A DNA stretch of 64,000 nt from Bradyrhizobium sp. 149 (GTDB lineage: Bacteria > Pseudomonadota > Alphaproteobacteria > Rhizobiales > Xanthobacteraceae): NCBI RefSeq assembly GCF_023073915.1, contig NZ_JADPKK010000009.1, positions 182,404 through 246,403 of the forward strand, read 5' to 3'. Every line of letters begins with the position of its first letter. Positions within the stretch are counted from its first letter, which is position 1. The notes under the pieces are model-generated. The model worked only from the letters and a program-made list of their open reading frames with translations, did not search any database and was not told the DNA's origin. The position numbers and the translations under genes were made by a program. Shown here piece by piece: positions 1 to 11,382 of the stretch.

Positions 1-2
1 CC

Positions 3-269
3 GCAGTGCACCTCTCCAGCCAGGCCGAGGCGGATTTGCGCGCTTTCGAGGAATTCGTCCGCGCCGAGCCGCTGGTGCGCGAGTGCTGGATGCTCTCGGG
101 CGAAGTCGATTTCATCCTGAAATGCGTCGCACCCGACATGGCCACCTTCCAGGATTTCGTCACCCATTTGACCGCCGCCCCGCACGTCCGCAACGTGCGG
201 ACCTCGCTGGTGCTGCATAACTCGAAATATGAGGCGGCCGTGCCGCTGGACGTGCGGGGAAGAAGGTAG
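3..269 (+). CDS. Lrp/AsnC-family regulator, 3' part only
   Basis: The reading frame is open from the window edge, so the N-terminal DNA-binding helix-turn-helix lies outside. The visible 88 or so residues fit the RAM ligand-binding domain of Lrp/AsnC regulators: an AEADLRAFEEFV helix, then a strand with CWMLSGEVDFILKCVAPD, then a helix and VRNVRTSLVLHNSKYEAAVPL at the C-terminus, the usual end of this family. These proteins form octamers that sense amino acids and regulate nearby transport or catabolic genes. The target cannot be told because the upstream neighbour is missing. The GTG at position 6 is an internal valine, not the start. Confidence 0.8.
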   Translation, partial: AVHLSSQAEADLRAFEEFVRAEPLVRECWMLSGEVDFILKCVAPDMATFQDFVTHLTAAPHVRNVRTSLVLHNSKYEAAVPLDVRGRR

Positions 270-334
270 CGTCTCCTCCATCATTGCGAGGGGAGGGTAA
301 GAGCCCATTCGCATTCCCAGCAACACGCAGATAC

Positions 335-365
335 AAAAAAGGCCGCGCAGTGCGCGGCCTTTTTC
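335..365. terminator. Bidirectional intrinsic terminator between the Lrp gene and greA
   Basis: A GGCCGCGCA / TGCGCGGCC hairpin is flanked by A6 on the left and T5 on the right, so it has a U-tract in both directions. It sits between two convergent genes and can end both transcripts. Confidence 0.85.
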
Positions 366-388
366 AAATCACACGCTGCAGAAAATCG

Positions 389-862
389 CTAGCGCCACTC
401 CACCTTGGTGATCTCATAAGCCTTCGCGCCGCCGGGTGCGTTGACCTCGACGGTTGAACCCTTCTTCTTGCCGATCAGCGCGCGCGCGAGCGGCGAGGTG
501 ATGGAGATGCGGCCCTTCTTGGCGTCGGCCTCGACCTCGCCGACGATCTGCCACACCGTCTTCTTTTCGGTGTCCTCGTCGACCAGTGTCACGGTGGCGC
601 CGAACTTGATGGTGTCGCCGGACAGCTTCGAGATGTCGATGATGTCGGCGCGCGCCAGCTTGTCCTCGAGCTCGGCGATGCGGCCTTCGTTGTGGGACTG
701 CTCTTCCTTCGCGGCGTGGTATTCCGCGTTCTCCGACAGGTCGCCGTGCGAGCGCGCCTCGGCGATATGCTCGATGATCCGCGGACGGTCCTCCGACTGG
801 CGCTTCTTCAGTTCTTCCCCGAGCGCGGCAAAGCCGCCCGCTGTCATCGGTACCTTTTCCAT
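389..862 (-). CDS. greA: Transcription elongation factor GreA
   Basis: 157 residues, the normal GreA length. GreA binds the RNA polymerase secondary channel and stimulates cleavage of backtracked transcripts. The N-terminal coiled coil (about residues 10-75) carries the tip signature [11 protein letters not shown] at residues 41-51 with the acidic residues D41 and E44. The C-terminal FKBP-like domain contains the conserved [17 protein letters not shown] block (about 118-134). The ATG at 862 is preceded by a GAGAAGAG-type ribosome site. The gene lies 212 bp downstream of carB on the same strand, a neighbourhood common in Rhizobiales. It is converged upon by the Lrp gene across a bidirectional terminator. 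Confidence 0.96.
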   Translation of the reverse strand: MEKVPMTAGGFAALGEELKKRQSEDRPRIIEHIAEARSHGDLSENAEYHAAKEEQSHNEGRIAELEDKLARADIIDISKLSGDTIKFGATVTLVDEDTEKKTVWQIVGEVEADAKKGRISITSPLARALIGKKKGSTVEVNAPGGAKAYEITKVEWR

Positions 863-998
863 CTCTTCTCTCGTCCTTCGGTCGCGCGCGCCCCGAAACG
901 TCAGCGCGCACGCAACTTGATTCGCCAGTCTATCCGGAGGCTCAACGCGCTCGCCGCCGGACGTTCATATGGGCTTGGCGCCGGAACAGAACAACCAT

Positions 999-1069
999 AT
1001 GGCCGGACAGTTCCTCCGGCCATTGTGGCTTGATCGCCAATCACTTAGCGGAAGGTTGGGCCTTCCGCT
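999..1069 (-). terminator. Two hairpins at the 3' end of carB
   Basis: A 9-bp stem AGCGGAAGG/CCTTCCGCT (1047-1069) lies inside an outer TGATCGC/GCGATCA pair that reaches the carB stop codon. A second 9-bp stem ATGGCCGGA/TCCGGCCAT lies at 999-1023. Neither has a U-run, so they may be RNA 3'-end or processing structures rather than strong terminators. Confidence 0.4.
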
Positions 1070-1074
1070 CGCGA

Positions 1075-4539
<3,465 letters not shown>

Positions 4540-4682
4540 CAACTCTCGCCGAAGTGGAATTTGGGCACAAAAAAAGGGCGCGCCTGCTGCGCGTCCCTTT
4601 GGCCGAGAGCGCGGTGGTCCCCCTCGCGCGCGGGTGGGTCTTAGACCAGTTTTCGGGGCGGCGAAACCCCGAAAAACGCCCA

Positions 4683-5864
4683 TCAACCGGCAATTTTGAC
4701 CGGTTTTGGCCGGGCCTGCCAGCCCCGGGCGAGATGCACCAGAAGAGCTGCCGAAACGCTCAATCCGCCGACCCAGCCGAGATCGGCCGGGCTCCACGCC
4801 ACAAGCACGGCGCCGCCCAGGGCTCCGCCGATCGCAAAGCCGAGATACATGGCCGAGGCGTTGAGTGAGAGCGCGACCATCGAGGCCTGCGGGTCGATCC
4901 GAATGATGCTGGCGACCTGGGCCGGATAGAACGCCCAGCCCGAGATGCCCCAAAGGAAGATCGCGCCCAGCACCGCATAATGCGCCTGCCCCGGCATCAG
5001 CTTCAGGACGAGCGAATGCAGTATCAGCGCGCTCGCCATGCCCGCGAGCCCGAGGCCTGCGGTGGCGAGCGTGCCGAGCCGGTCGGCGAGGACGCCGCCG
5101 AGCATGTTGCCGATCGCGGCCGCGCCGCCAAACACCAGCAGCGCAAGGCTGATTTGCGAGGCGTCGAATCCAAGGCCGCGCAGCGGGACGGCGAAATAGG
5201 TGAACACGGTGAAGCCGCCGAGCGCCCATAGGGTCGTGATCAGAAGTGCGATCAGGACATTGCGGTGACGCGCCACTGCCAACCGCTCGCTGAGCGAGGC
5301 CGCGTTGCGCGGCAGGCCGCGGGGCAGGCCGCGGGGCAGGCCGAGCAGGAGGCCGGCGAGCGCGACGGCGCCGATCAGGGCGACCATGGCAAAAGTCGCC
5401 CGCCAGCCGAGCAGGCTGCCGACGAGATTGCCGAGGGGAACGCCGACGACGGTCGCAACCGTGAGTCCCGACGTGACCAGCGCCACCGCACGGCCGCGCC
5501 GCTCCGGCGCGGCGACGGCCACGGACACCGCGAGCGCGGTCGGCATGCACAGCCCGGAGCCCAGCGCCATCAGCATGCGCGAAGCCAGCAGCAGGGCGTA
5601 ATTGGACGCCACCATTGCCGCGAGGTTTCCGGCGATGAAGGTCGACAGGGCCAGGGCCAGCACGGTGCGGCGGTCGATGTTGTTCAGCGTCACTGCCAGG
5701 ATCGGGGAGCCGACCGCGTAGGTGAGGGCGTAGGCCGTGACCAACTGGCCGGCGGCGGAGACGGAGATCGACAGGTCGGTTGCGATCGCCGGCAAAAGCC
5801 CTGCAATGACAAAGCCCTCCGTGCCGATCGCAAAGGCCGCCAGGGCCAACCAGAACACGCTCAT
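4683..5864 (-). CDS. MFS drug-efflux-type transporter (DHA1-like)
   Basis: 393 residues from the chosen ATG. About twelve hydrophobic segments run through the protein. The loop between helices 2 and 3 and the helix 5 motif ([24 protein letters not shown]) fit the proton antiporters of the AraJ/YdhP/Bcr type. It probably exports a small toxic compound or sugar across the inner membrane. A TTG at 5885 is in frame but would put the operator inside the gene; ATG 5864 has an AGGGA ribosome site about 9 nt upstream and begins the usual [18 protein letters not shown]. The gene is divergent from a small winged-helix regulator with two identical inverted repeats between them, so that regulator most likely represses it. 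Confidence 0.88.
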   Translation of the reverse strand: MSVFWLALAAFAIGTEGFVIAGLLPAIATDLSISVSAAGQLVTAYALTYAVGSPILAVTLNNIDRRTVLALALSTFIAGNLAAMVASNYALLLASRMLMALGSGLCMPTALAVSVAVAAPERRGRAVALVTSGLTVATVVGVPLGNLVGSLLGWRATFAMVALIGAVALAGLLLGLPRGLPRGLPRNAASLSERLAVARHRNVLIALLITTLWALGGFTVFTYFAVPLRGLGFDASQISLALLVFGGAAAIGNMLGGVLADRLGTLATAGLGLAGMASALILHSLVLKLMPGQAHYAVLGAIFLWGISGWAFYPAQVASIIRIDPQASMVALSLNASAMYLGFAIGGALGGAVLVAWSPADLGWVGGLSVSAALLVHLARGWQARPKPVKIAG

Positions 5865-5879
5865 TGGAGAAGTCCCTAT

Positions 5880-5897
5880 GTTCAACGTTTATTGAAC
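5880..5897. promoter_or_regulatory. Operator 1: GTTCAA-N6-TTGAAC
   Basis: A perfect 6-bp-arm inverted repeat with a 6-bp spacer (CGTTTA), just upstream of the MFS start. An identical architecture recurs at 5928-5945. Probably bound by the winged-helix regulator encoded at 5976; that binding is inferred. Confidence 0.7.
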
Positions 5898-5927
5898 TAT
5901 CAATCGGGCCGGTTCAGGAGTCAATTG

Positions 5928-5945
5928 GTTCAAGAACTATTGAAC
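5928..5945. promoter_or_regulatory. Operator 2: GTTCAA-N6-TTGAAC
   Basis: Same arms and spacer length as operator 1, spacer GAACTA, centred 48 bp away. It lies 30 bp before the regulator start codon, so it may mediate autoregulation. Confidence 0.7.
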
Positions 5946-5975
5946 ATCGATGCTATTTCACTATGATGGTCGACC

Positions 5976-6347
5976 ATGAGCCGCACGCCTCCCCACCCCA
6001 GCCGCGAGCAGATCGAGCTGCCGACGGTTCTGGATTGCCTGAGCGATCCGATCAGATTGGCGATCGTGTACCAACTCGCCCAGCAGGAACGTGTCAGTAG
6101 CGAACTATGCTGCGGCGACTTCAACGCGCTCAGCGGCAAGTCGAATCTCGCCTATCACTTCGCCAAGCTACGCGAATGCGGCCTGATGCAGACCCGCGTG
6201 GCGGGCACCAACCGCTTCATGCGGCTGCGCCGCGAAGATCTGGACGCGCGCTTTCCTGGCCTGCTCGATGCAGTCATTACCTCCGCAGCGAAGGACGCCG
6301 ATCGGCTTCAGCTCTTGCCCGAATGTGAAGTGGTCGACGCGAATTGA
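5976..6347 (+). CDS. ArsR-like winged-helix transcriptional regulator
   Basis: 123 residues. The region LDCLSDPIRLAIVYQLAQQERVS followed by KSNLAYHFAKLRECGLMQTRVAGTNRFMRLRREDL is a winged helix of the ArsR superfamily: recognition helix SNLAYHFAKLRE and a basic wing. Cysteines occur as ELCCGDF, but the classical ELCVCDL metal site is not intact, so metal sensing cannot be assumed. The start ATG lies 30 bp after a perfect inverted repeat. Proteins of this type repress a divergent MFS exporter and are released by the exported compound; that role is inferred from position. Confidence 0.82.
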   Translation: MSRTPPHPSREQIELPTVLDCLSDPIRLAIVYQLAQQERVSSELCCGDFNALSGKSNLAYHFAKLRECGLMQTRVAGTNRFMRLRREDLDARFPGLLDAVITSAAKDADRLQLLPECEVVDAN

Positions 6348-6404
6348 GACTGACGAGCTAGGGAGAGATCCCGTCCGCTTTCGCTCCGCTCCAGCTCCGC
6401 CGGA

Positions 6405-6469
6405 CACGCTTCGTCCCTGCGGATCTTGTGTGGCTGCGCCACGCGTAGCCCCGCGAGGGGCGAAGCGTG
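6405..6469. repeat. Palindromic intergenic repeat abutting the tRNA 3' end
   Basis: Arms CACGCTTCG (6405-6413) and CGAAGCGTG (6461-6469) enclose further small palindromes around GGCTGCG/CGTAGCC. This resembles the mosaic GC-rich repeats found elsewhere in the window. Its right arm overlaps the CCA end of the tRNA gene. Confidence 0.5.
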
Positions 6470-6543
6470 GAGACCCGGCCTGGATTTGAACCAGGATAAA
6501 GAGCGATGCACCGCTCTCGCGTAGACACTTCCGCCACCGGGCC
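6468..6543 (-). tRNA. Non-canonical tRNA, Cys-like (anticodon GCA, U73), unusual anticodon loop
   Basis: Read on the minus strand, a complete 73-nt cloverleaf plus encoded CCA can be drawn. The acceptor GGCCCGG pairs with CCGGGTC (one G-U). A 3-bp D stem GCG/CGC follows T8-G9. The T arm CCTGG-TTCAAAT-CCAGG is perfect, the variable region is 4 nt, and the discriminator is T73. The anticodon arm is odd: AGAGC/GCTCT leaves an 8-nt loop GGTGCATC, or with the next G-C pair a 6-bp stem and 6-nt loop. With U33 the triplet is GCA. The D loop keeps A14 and A21 but lacks the G18-G19 pair. GCA plus U73 are known Cys identity elements. It may be a specialised tRNA or a decaying copy. Confidence 0.6.
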
Positions 6544-6615
6544 GCGGCGATCATTGCCGATCGGAGTGCGACAAGCCACATTAGGCAGACGTTATGCTTA
6601 ACGAACTCGACAAGC

Positions 6616-7317
6616 TTAGCGAACCAACGGCGGCCGCGCGATGAAGGTCATGCGCCAGCGATTGTGGCCGATGTTGCGGTGAGCACGTTGGACGGCGAAG
6701 CCGGCTGCCTTGAGCTTGGCGGTGATCTCCTCCTCACGGTAGCGCTGCAGCCCGATGCGCGTGCGCAGATGACGGTAATCCGACAGCGCAGTACTGATCA
6801 GCCCGATCAGTGCGTCTTTCAAAAAGCCGTGACGCAGGGCAAAGCTGAGCAGCGCCGTGACGTCCCTGAACATGCCGACATTGGGCTGGAGGATGTCGCC
6901 GAGCGCCAGCTTGCCGGAGGGTTTCAGGATACGGCGGAAGTTGAGGAGCGCGGCATCGAGCTCGTCCGGCGTCATGTATTGCGCGACCGAGTTCATCACG
7001 ACGAGATCGATCGACTGCTCCTGCATCTTGCGGACGTCATCGAGCGAGCGGACGCGGATTTTCGTGTTCGGAGCAAACCGCGCGATCAACCGGCCGCGAA
7101 CGCCGGGCGCAGGCTCGGCGAGGATCAGCTTGCCGCAGGCAGCCGCGACCTGGCTCGCCGACAGCGCCTCGCCGCAGGCATAGTCGAGCACGGTCGCCTC
7201 GGGCGAGGAGATGTAGCCGATGATGTCCCGCGCGATGATCTGAAAGTGCAAGTCGCGATGCAGCTTGCTGACATAGATCGTGTGCGTCGAGTCGTAATAA
7301 TCGATCCAATCGTCCAT
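6616..7317 (-). CDS. Class I SAM-dependent methyltransferase
   Basis: 233 residues. Motif I VLDYACGEALSASQVA (about residues 40-55) followed by LILAEPAPGVRGRLIARF and the acidic/hydrophobic VVMNSVAQYM segment fits a class I Rossmann methyltransferase of the Methyltransf_11/25 type. The C-terminal part with LQRYREEEITAKLKAAGF and the final FIARPPLV resembles enzymes acting on small molecules or lipids, but the substrate is not recognisable. The start MDDWIDYYDSTHTIYVS is typical of cytosolic family members. It is divergent from dps and follows the tRNA. Confidence 0.8.
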   Translation of the reverse strand: MDDWIDYYDSTHTIYVSKLHRDLHFQIIARDIIGYISSPEATVLDYACGEALSASQVAAACGKLILAEPAPGVRGRLIARFAPNTKIRVRSLDDVRKMQEQSIDLVVMNSVAQYMTPDELDAALLNFRRILKPSGKLALGDILQPNVGMFRDVTALLSFALRHGFLKDALIGLISTALSDYRHLRTRIGLQRYREEEITAKLKAAGFAVQRAHRNIGHNRWRMTFIARPPLVR

Positions 7318-7427
7318 GGGTAATCCGAGGGCCCGGACGGTTCCGCGACAGGAACCGGCACGTCTCGCCTGCGTTAGGGCTGCGGCGGCGCGCCGTCAAT
7401 GTCTGCGTCCTAACAGGAAGGTTTCCC

Positions 7428-7952
7428 GTGAGCAAAGCCCCTACCAAGGTCTCGCCCGACCTCGACACCCCCACTGATCTGTCGTCCCAGGCGGTCAACA
7501 AGGTTTCGGAGGCACTCAACGTGCTTCTGGCTGATGCGTTCGCGCTGTACCTGAAGACCAAGAATTTCCATTGGCACATCAGCGGCCGGCATTTCCGCGA
7601 CTATCATCTGCTGCTCGATGAGCAGTCCGACCAGATCTTCGCCACCACCGACCAGCTCGCCGAACGTGTCCGCAAGATCGGCGGTACCACGCTGAAGTCG
7701 ATCGGCCAGGTCGCCAAGCTGCAGACCATCAAGGACAACAACGACGACTACGTCCCGCCGCGCGAGATGTTGCGCGAGCTGATGCAGGACAACAAGCATG
7801 TCGCCGCGGCCATGCGCAAGGCGCACGAGGTCTGTGACGACGCCAACGATATCGCCAGTGCCAGCATCCTCGAGAACTTCATCGACGAGACCGAGCGCCG
7901 CACCTGGTTCCTGTTCGAAGCCACAAGACAGGAAGGCGGCAACGAAGCGTAG
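7428..7952 (+). CDS. dps: Dps ferritin-like DNA-protection protein
   Basis: 174 residues. Dps forms a 12-subunit shell that oxidises and stores iron at subunit interfaces and shields DNA in stress. The signature KTKNFHWHISGRHFRDYHLLLDEQ gives the ferroxidase ligands (His in HWH, His in DYHLL, Asp/Glu further on), followed by DQLAERVRKIGG. The N-terminus SKAPTKVSPDLDTPTDLS could contact DNA. The GTG start at 7428 is preceded by AGGAAGG at a good distance. The upstream region with the methyltransferase is divergent. Confidence 0.94.
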   Translation: MSKAPTKVSPDLDTPTDLSSQAVNKVSEALNVLLADAFALYLKTKNFHWHISGRHFRDYHLLLDEQSDQIFATTDQLAERVRKIGGTTLKSIGQVAKLQTIKDNNDDYVPPREMLRELMQDNKHVAAAMRKAHEVCDDANDIASASILENFIDETERRTWFLFEATRQEGGNEA

Positions 7953-7997
7953 GGGCACGCTGACGTAGAGTGGGCCAAGGCGCGCTCTTCGCGCGCC

Positions 7998-8040
7998 GTG
8001 CCCACCATTTGCCTGTCGTCAGCGGATCATTGGTGGGCAC
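7998..8040. repeat. Palindromic repeat between dps and the cupin gene
   Basis: Arms GTGCCCACCA (7998-8007) and TGGTGGGCAC (8031-8040) are perfectly complementary. They lie between two convergent genes in a stretch of otherwise unrecognised GC-rich sequence. Confidence 0.6.
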
Positions 8041-8076
8041 GCTTCGCTTTGCCCGCCCTACGGCACGTCGTTATGA

Positions 8077-8598
8077 CTACCGCCACAATCGCATCAACGC
8101 CCCATCCTTGCCCGTCACGGGATCGGCCGGTGGCAGCGCGACGCTTGGAATCGTCTTCAGTGCCTTCGCGTGGTTCTCCGCCGTTGCCCGGGTGATCTCC
8201 ATCTTCGCACCCGGCGGATAGGCGCCGATGACGCAGAAATCCTCGCTCGCCTTGATGCATTGATGCCCGGTGCCGGCAGGGAGAATCGCGACGTCGCCGG
8301 CCTTGATCTCCAGCTCCTGGCCGTGGTCGCCGCCGAAGCGGACCCGCGCACTCCCGCGCGCAACGCCGAGCACCTCATGCACTGTCGCGTGATAGTGCAG
8401 ATAGTCGAAGACGCCATTGCGCCACGTCCCGCCCCAGCCGTTCGCTTCGAACCGGTTTTCAATGGTCTCTTCCGGGTGATCGCGGTCGAGCCTGATCGCA
8501 CCCTGGTAGACCAGGAAGGGGAGGATGTTGTTCGGCACGAGCCCATCATCCTCGAAGACGATGGCGAGCGGCTCGGGATTGTCGCGGACGACGGACAT
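8077..8598 (-). CDS. Cupin-domain protein (YjlB-like)
   Basis: 173 residues forming one cupin barrel. The metal motif 1 is seen as YLHYHATVHEVLGVARGSARVRFGGDHG (H-x-H and E), and motif 2 as VAILPAGTGHQCIKAS (H). The N-terminal FVFEDDGLVPNN.. LPFLVYQGA pattern matches the YjlB group whose function is not established; some are annotated as putative sugar or small-molecule binding. It is cytosolic, with no signal peptide. Convergent with dps. Confidence 0.82.
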   Translation of the reverse strand: MSVVRDNPEPLAIVFEDDGLVPNNILPFLVYQGAIRLDRDHPEETIENRFEANGWGGTWRNGVFDYLHYHATVHEVLGVARGSARVRFGGDHGQELEIKAGDVAILPAGTGHQCIKASEDFCVIGAYPPGAKMEITRATAENHAKALKTIPSVALPPADPVTGKDGALMRLWR

Positions 8599-8666
8599 GG
8601 CACGGGCTCCTGCGTGAACGTAGCAGGAGTTAACAAGGGGCGTGAGGCGGCGTTCCTCGTTCCGCT

Positions 8667-8704
8667 GTCATTCCGGGTTCGCGCTGCGCGCGCCCCGGAA
8701 CGAC
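8667..8704. repeat. Mosaic palindromic repeat upstream of the cupin gene
   Basis: GTCATTCCGGG and CCCCGGAACGAC form imperfect arms around a CG-rich centre. The motif resembles the GTCATTCCGGGNCGCG repeats seen again near 11322. Confidence 0.55.
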
Positions 8705-8706
8705 AA

Positions 8707-8728
8707 AGCCCGGGAGAAGGCCCGGGCT
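8707..8728 (-). terminator. Hairpin downstream of carA
   Basis: Perfect 8-bp stem AGCCCGGG/CCCGGGCT with a 6-nt loop, 35 bp past the carA stop. Only a short U-run follows on the minus strand, so strength is uncertain. Confidence 0.5.
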
Positions 8729-8762
8729 CGATGTCGTGACAGCAGTTGCAGGAGAGCTCGCT

Positions 8763-9953
8763 TTACGCGCTCTTCTTCTGCCGCATCAGGTCCGCAAAAC
8801 GCTGGAAGAGATAGTGCGAGTCGCGCGGACCCGGTGAGGCCTCGGGGTGGTATTGCACGGAGAACACCGGCTTGCCCTCGAGCTGGATGCCGCAATTGGA
8901 GCCGTCGAACAGCGAGACGTGGGTCTGCGTCGCGCCCGCCGGCAGGGTGCTCTCGTCCACGGCAAAGCCGTGGTTCATCGAGGTGATCTCGACCTTGCCA
9001 GTGGTCTCGTCTTTCACGGGGTGGTTGGCGCCGTGATGGCCCTGGTGCATCTTCTTCGTCTTGGCGCCAACGGCGAGGCCAAGCATCTGATGGCCGAGAC
9101 AAATGCCGAACGTCGGGGTGCCCGATTTGATCACGTCCTGAATCACAGGCACGGCATATTTGCCGGTCGCGGCCGGATCGCCGGGACCGTTCGACAGGAA
9201 CACGCCGTCCGGCTTCATCGCCAGGATGTCCTCGGATGACGTCGTTGCCGGCACCACGGTCACCTTGCAGCCGACGCCGGCGAGCAGGCGCAAGATGTTG
9301 CGCTTGATGCCGTAGTCGATGGCCACCACGTTGAACTCAGGCTGATCCTGGCGGCCAAAGCCCTTGTCCCAGAGCCAGGGCGTCTCGTCCCAGGTGAAGC
9401 GCTGGCCCGAGGTGACCATCGGCACCAGGTCCATGCCTTCGAGTCCGGGCCATTCGCGCGCTTCTTCCTTCAGGCCGTGCAGGTCGAACTCGCCATCCCT
9501 GGCGTGCGCGATCACGGCGTTGGGCATGCCCTTGCTGCGGATCAGCGCGGTCAGCGCGCGGGTGTCGATGCCGGAGAGGCCGATGATGCCGCGTGCCTTC
9601 AGCCATTGGTCGAGATGCTTGGCGGCGCGGTAGTTCGAGGGATCGGTGATCGCGGTGCGCAGGATCACGCCGCGCGCGCCGGGCGTCGCGGCCATGTTCA
9701 CCGTCTCGATGTCGTCGTCGTTGGTGCCGACATTGCCGATATGCGGGAACGTGAAGGTGATGAGCTGGCCGGCATAGGAGGGATCGGTGAGGATCTCCTC
9801 ATAGCCGGTCATCGCGGTGTTGAAGCAGACCTCGCCGACGGCTTGGCCTTCGGCGCCGAGGCCAAAGCCTTCGAGCACCGTGCCGTCGGCAAGCACCAAC
9901 AGCGCGGTCGGTTTGTGGTCCGGCCAGGCAGGATCGTTGTCATGTTGTGTCAT
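8763..9953 (-). CDS. carA: Carbamoyl-phosphate synthase small subunit (glutaminase)
   Basis: 396 residues. CarA hydrolyses glutamine and channels ammonia to CarB. The N-terminal domain has the family pattern FNTAMTGYEEILTDPSYAGQLITFTFPHIGNVG. The class I amidotransferase domain follows: VVAIDYGIKRNILRLL, then FLSNGPGDP, and the nucleophile segment GICLGHQMLGLAVG with the catalytic Cys; the His/Glu pair appears as YHPEASPGP near the C-terminus. The ATG at 9953 fits. carB lies 4.2 kb downstream on the same strand, not adjacent. Confidence 0.97.
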   Translation of the reverse strand: MTQHDNDPAWPDHKPTALLVLADGTVLEGFGLGAEGQAVGEVCFNTAMTGYEEILTDPSYAGQLITFTFPHIGNVGTNDDDIETVNMAATPGARGVILRTAITDPSNYRAAKHLDQWLKARGIIGLSGIDTRALTALIRSKGMPNAVIAHARDGEFDLHGLKEEAREWPGLEGMDLVPMVTSGQRFTWDETPWLWDKGFGRQDQPEFNVVAIDYGIKRNILRLLAGVGCKVTVVPATTSSEDILAMKPDGVFLSNGPGDPAATGKYAVPVIQDVIKSGTPTFGICLGHQMLGLAVGAKTKKMHQGHHGANHPVKDETTGKVEITSMNHGFAVDESTLPAGATQTHVSLFDGSNCGIQLEGKPVFSVQYHPEASPGPRDSHYLFQRFADLMRQKKSA

Positions 9954-10027
9954 GAGCCCGGTTCATAGTCTTCGCAGACGCCGCCGTCAAAGCGGAGATG
10001 CGCCGATTCACATGCGTTTTTGCATAT

Positions 10028-10055
10028 TTGACAGGTCTGCTTGGGCCCCTAAGCT
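10028..10055 (+). promoter_or_regulatory. Possible sigma-70-type promoter for the alpha/beta hydrolase gene
   Basis: TTGACA (10028-10033) is followed after about 16 bp by TAAGCT. It points toward the gene at 10100 and lies in the divergent spacer with carA. It is a weak prediction from sequence match alone. Confidence 0.3.
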
Positions 10056-10099
10056 CCGCGGCATAATTTCCGGCAAGTTCCGGGGCTTGGGAGGCAATA

Positions 10100-10828
10100 A
10101 TGGACCAGACGACCCCGCTTGTGCTGGTTCCGGGACTTGCGTCCTCCGCCCGGATCTATGCGCCGGTCATCCCGGCGCTGTGGCGGTTCGGCCCCGTGAT
10201 GGTCGCCAACCATATTCGCGACGACAGCATGGCAGCGATCGCCCGGCGGGTGCTGAGCGAGGCGCCGCCGCGCTTCGCGCTCGCCGGCCATTCCATGGGC
10301 GGTTACATCGCGCTCGAGATCATGCGCCAGGCGCCCGAGCGGGTGGCCAAGCTCGCGCTGGTCAACACCCAGGCGCGGCCCGACACGGAGGAGGCGACCG
10401 CGCGCCGCCGCGGTCTGATGGAGCGGGCCAGGCGCGGCGAGCTGCGTGCCGCGCGCGACGAAATGTTTCCCGAACTGGTGCATCCCTCGCGTCGCGACGA
10501 TTCCGGCATTCGCCAGCTCGTCCATGAGCAGGGCGAGGATGTCGGCGTCGAAGGCTATCTGCGCCAGCAGGCCGCGATCATCGCGCGGGCAGATTCACGG
10601 CCGACGCTTGCGACCATCAAATGCCCGACGCTGGTGCTGACGGGCGACCAGGACAACACCATCCCCAACGCATTCTCGAAGGAGATGGCGGAGGGCATTG
10701 CCGGCGCGAAGCTCGTGGTCCTGGCGAATTGCGGACATCTGCCGCAGCCGGAGCAGCCCGAGGCAACGGTGCGGGCGCTGGTCGAATGGCTGGAAACCCC
10801 GGTTGTTTCAGGGCCGCGAACGGCCTAG
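10100..10828 (+). CDS. Alpha/beta-hydrolase
   Basis: 242 residues. The fold is clear: LVLVPGLASSARIYAP with the oxyanion loop, nucleophile elbow FALAGHSMGGYIALEIM (Ser in GHSMGG, about residue 66), acid around LTGDQDNTIP, and catalytic His in LANCGHLPQPEQPEAT. It belongs to the esterase/proline-iminopeptidase-like group, and the substrate is unknown. No signal peptide, so cytosolic. It is divergent from carA and ends 33 bp before the YqeY gene, so both may be co-transcribed. Confidence 0.85.
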   Translation: MDQTTPLVLVPGLASSARIYAPVIPALWRFGPVMVANHIRDDSMAAIARRVLSEAPPRFALAGHSMGGYIALEIMRQAPERVAKLALVNTQARPDTEEATARRRGLMERARRGELRAARDEMFPELVHPSRRDDSGIRQLVHEQGEDVGVEGYLRQQAAIIARADSRPTLATIKCPTLVLTGDQDNTIPNAFSKEMAEGIAGAKLVVLANCGHLPQPEQPEATVRALVEWLETPVVSGPRTA

Positions 10829-10861
10829 ATCAGGCGTCGGATATTTGAGGGGAGCACGATC

Positions 10862-11317
10862 ATGCTGCGCGACGACATCAACAATGCGGTCAAGGAGGCC
10901 ATGAAGGCCAAGAACGAGCGCAAGCTGTCCACGCTGCGCATGGTCAACTCGACGATCAAGAACGCCGACATCGAGGCACGCGGCAGCGGCAAGCCGCCGC
11001 TCTCGGACGCGGACCTGCTCGGCGTGTTTCAGAAGATGATCAAGCAGCGCCAGGAATCGGTCGAGCTTTACGAGAAGGGCGGCCGTGCCGAGCTCGCCGC
11101 GCAGGAGCGCGAGGAGATCGCGGTGATCTCGGCCTATCTGCCGAAGCAGATGTCGGACGACGACGTCAAGCAGGCGATCTCGGACGCGATCGACGAGACC
11201 GGCGCCGCCGGCATGAAGGACATGGGCAAGGTGATCGCCGTGTTGAAGACGAAGTACGCCGGCCAGATGGATTTCGGCAAGGCCAGCGGTCTGGTGAAGG
11301 CCGCGCTGACGGGCTGA
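10862..11317 (+). CDS. GatB/YqeY-domain protein
   Basis: 151 residues, the full length of bacterial YqeY. The fold is two helical subdomains: MLRDDINNAVKEAMKAKNERKLSTLRMVNSTIKNADIEARG at the start and the QEREEIAVISAYLPKQMSDD segment linking to the C-terminal GAAGMKDMGKVIAVLKTKYAGQMDFGKASGLVKAAL. The C-terminal part resembles the tRNA-binding tail of GatB, so a role in tRNA-linked amidation has been proposed for the family but not proved. In many alphaproteobacteria it lies between carA and dnaG; here carA is upstream and dnaG is about 15 kb downstream. Confidence 0.92.
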   Translation: MLRDDINNAVKEAMKAKNERKLSTLRMVNSTIKNADIEARGSGKPPLSDADLLGVFQKMIKQRQESVELYEKGGRAELAAQEREEIAVISAYLPKQMSDDDVKQAISDAIDETGAAGMKDMGKVIAVLKTKYAGQMDFGKASGLVKAALTG

Positions 11318-11382
11318 GCCGTCATTCCGGGCCGCGCGTAAGCACAATCCCGGACTGACGGGAGAAACTCGGGAGGCAACTG

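Noticed and set aside
5844..5885. TTG at 5885 as the MFS start
   Set aside because: It would place operator 1 in the coding part, and ATG 5864 has a better ribosome site and begins at the usual family position.
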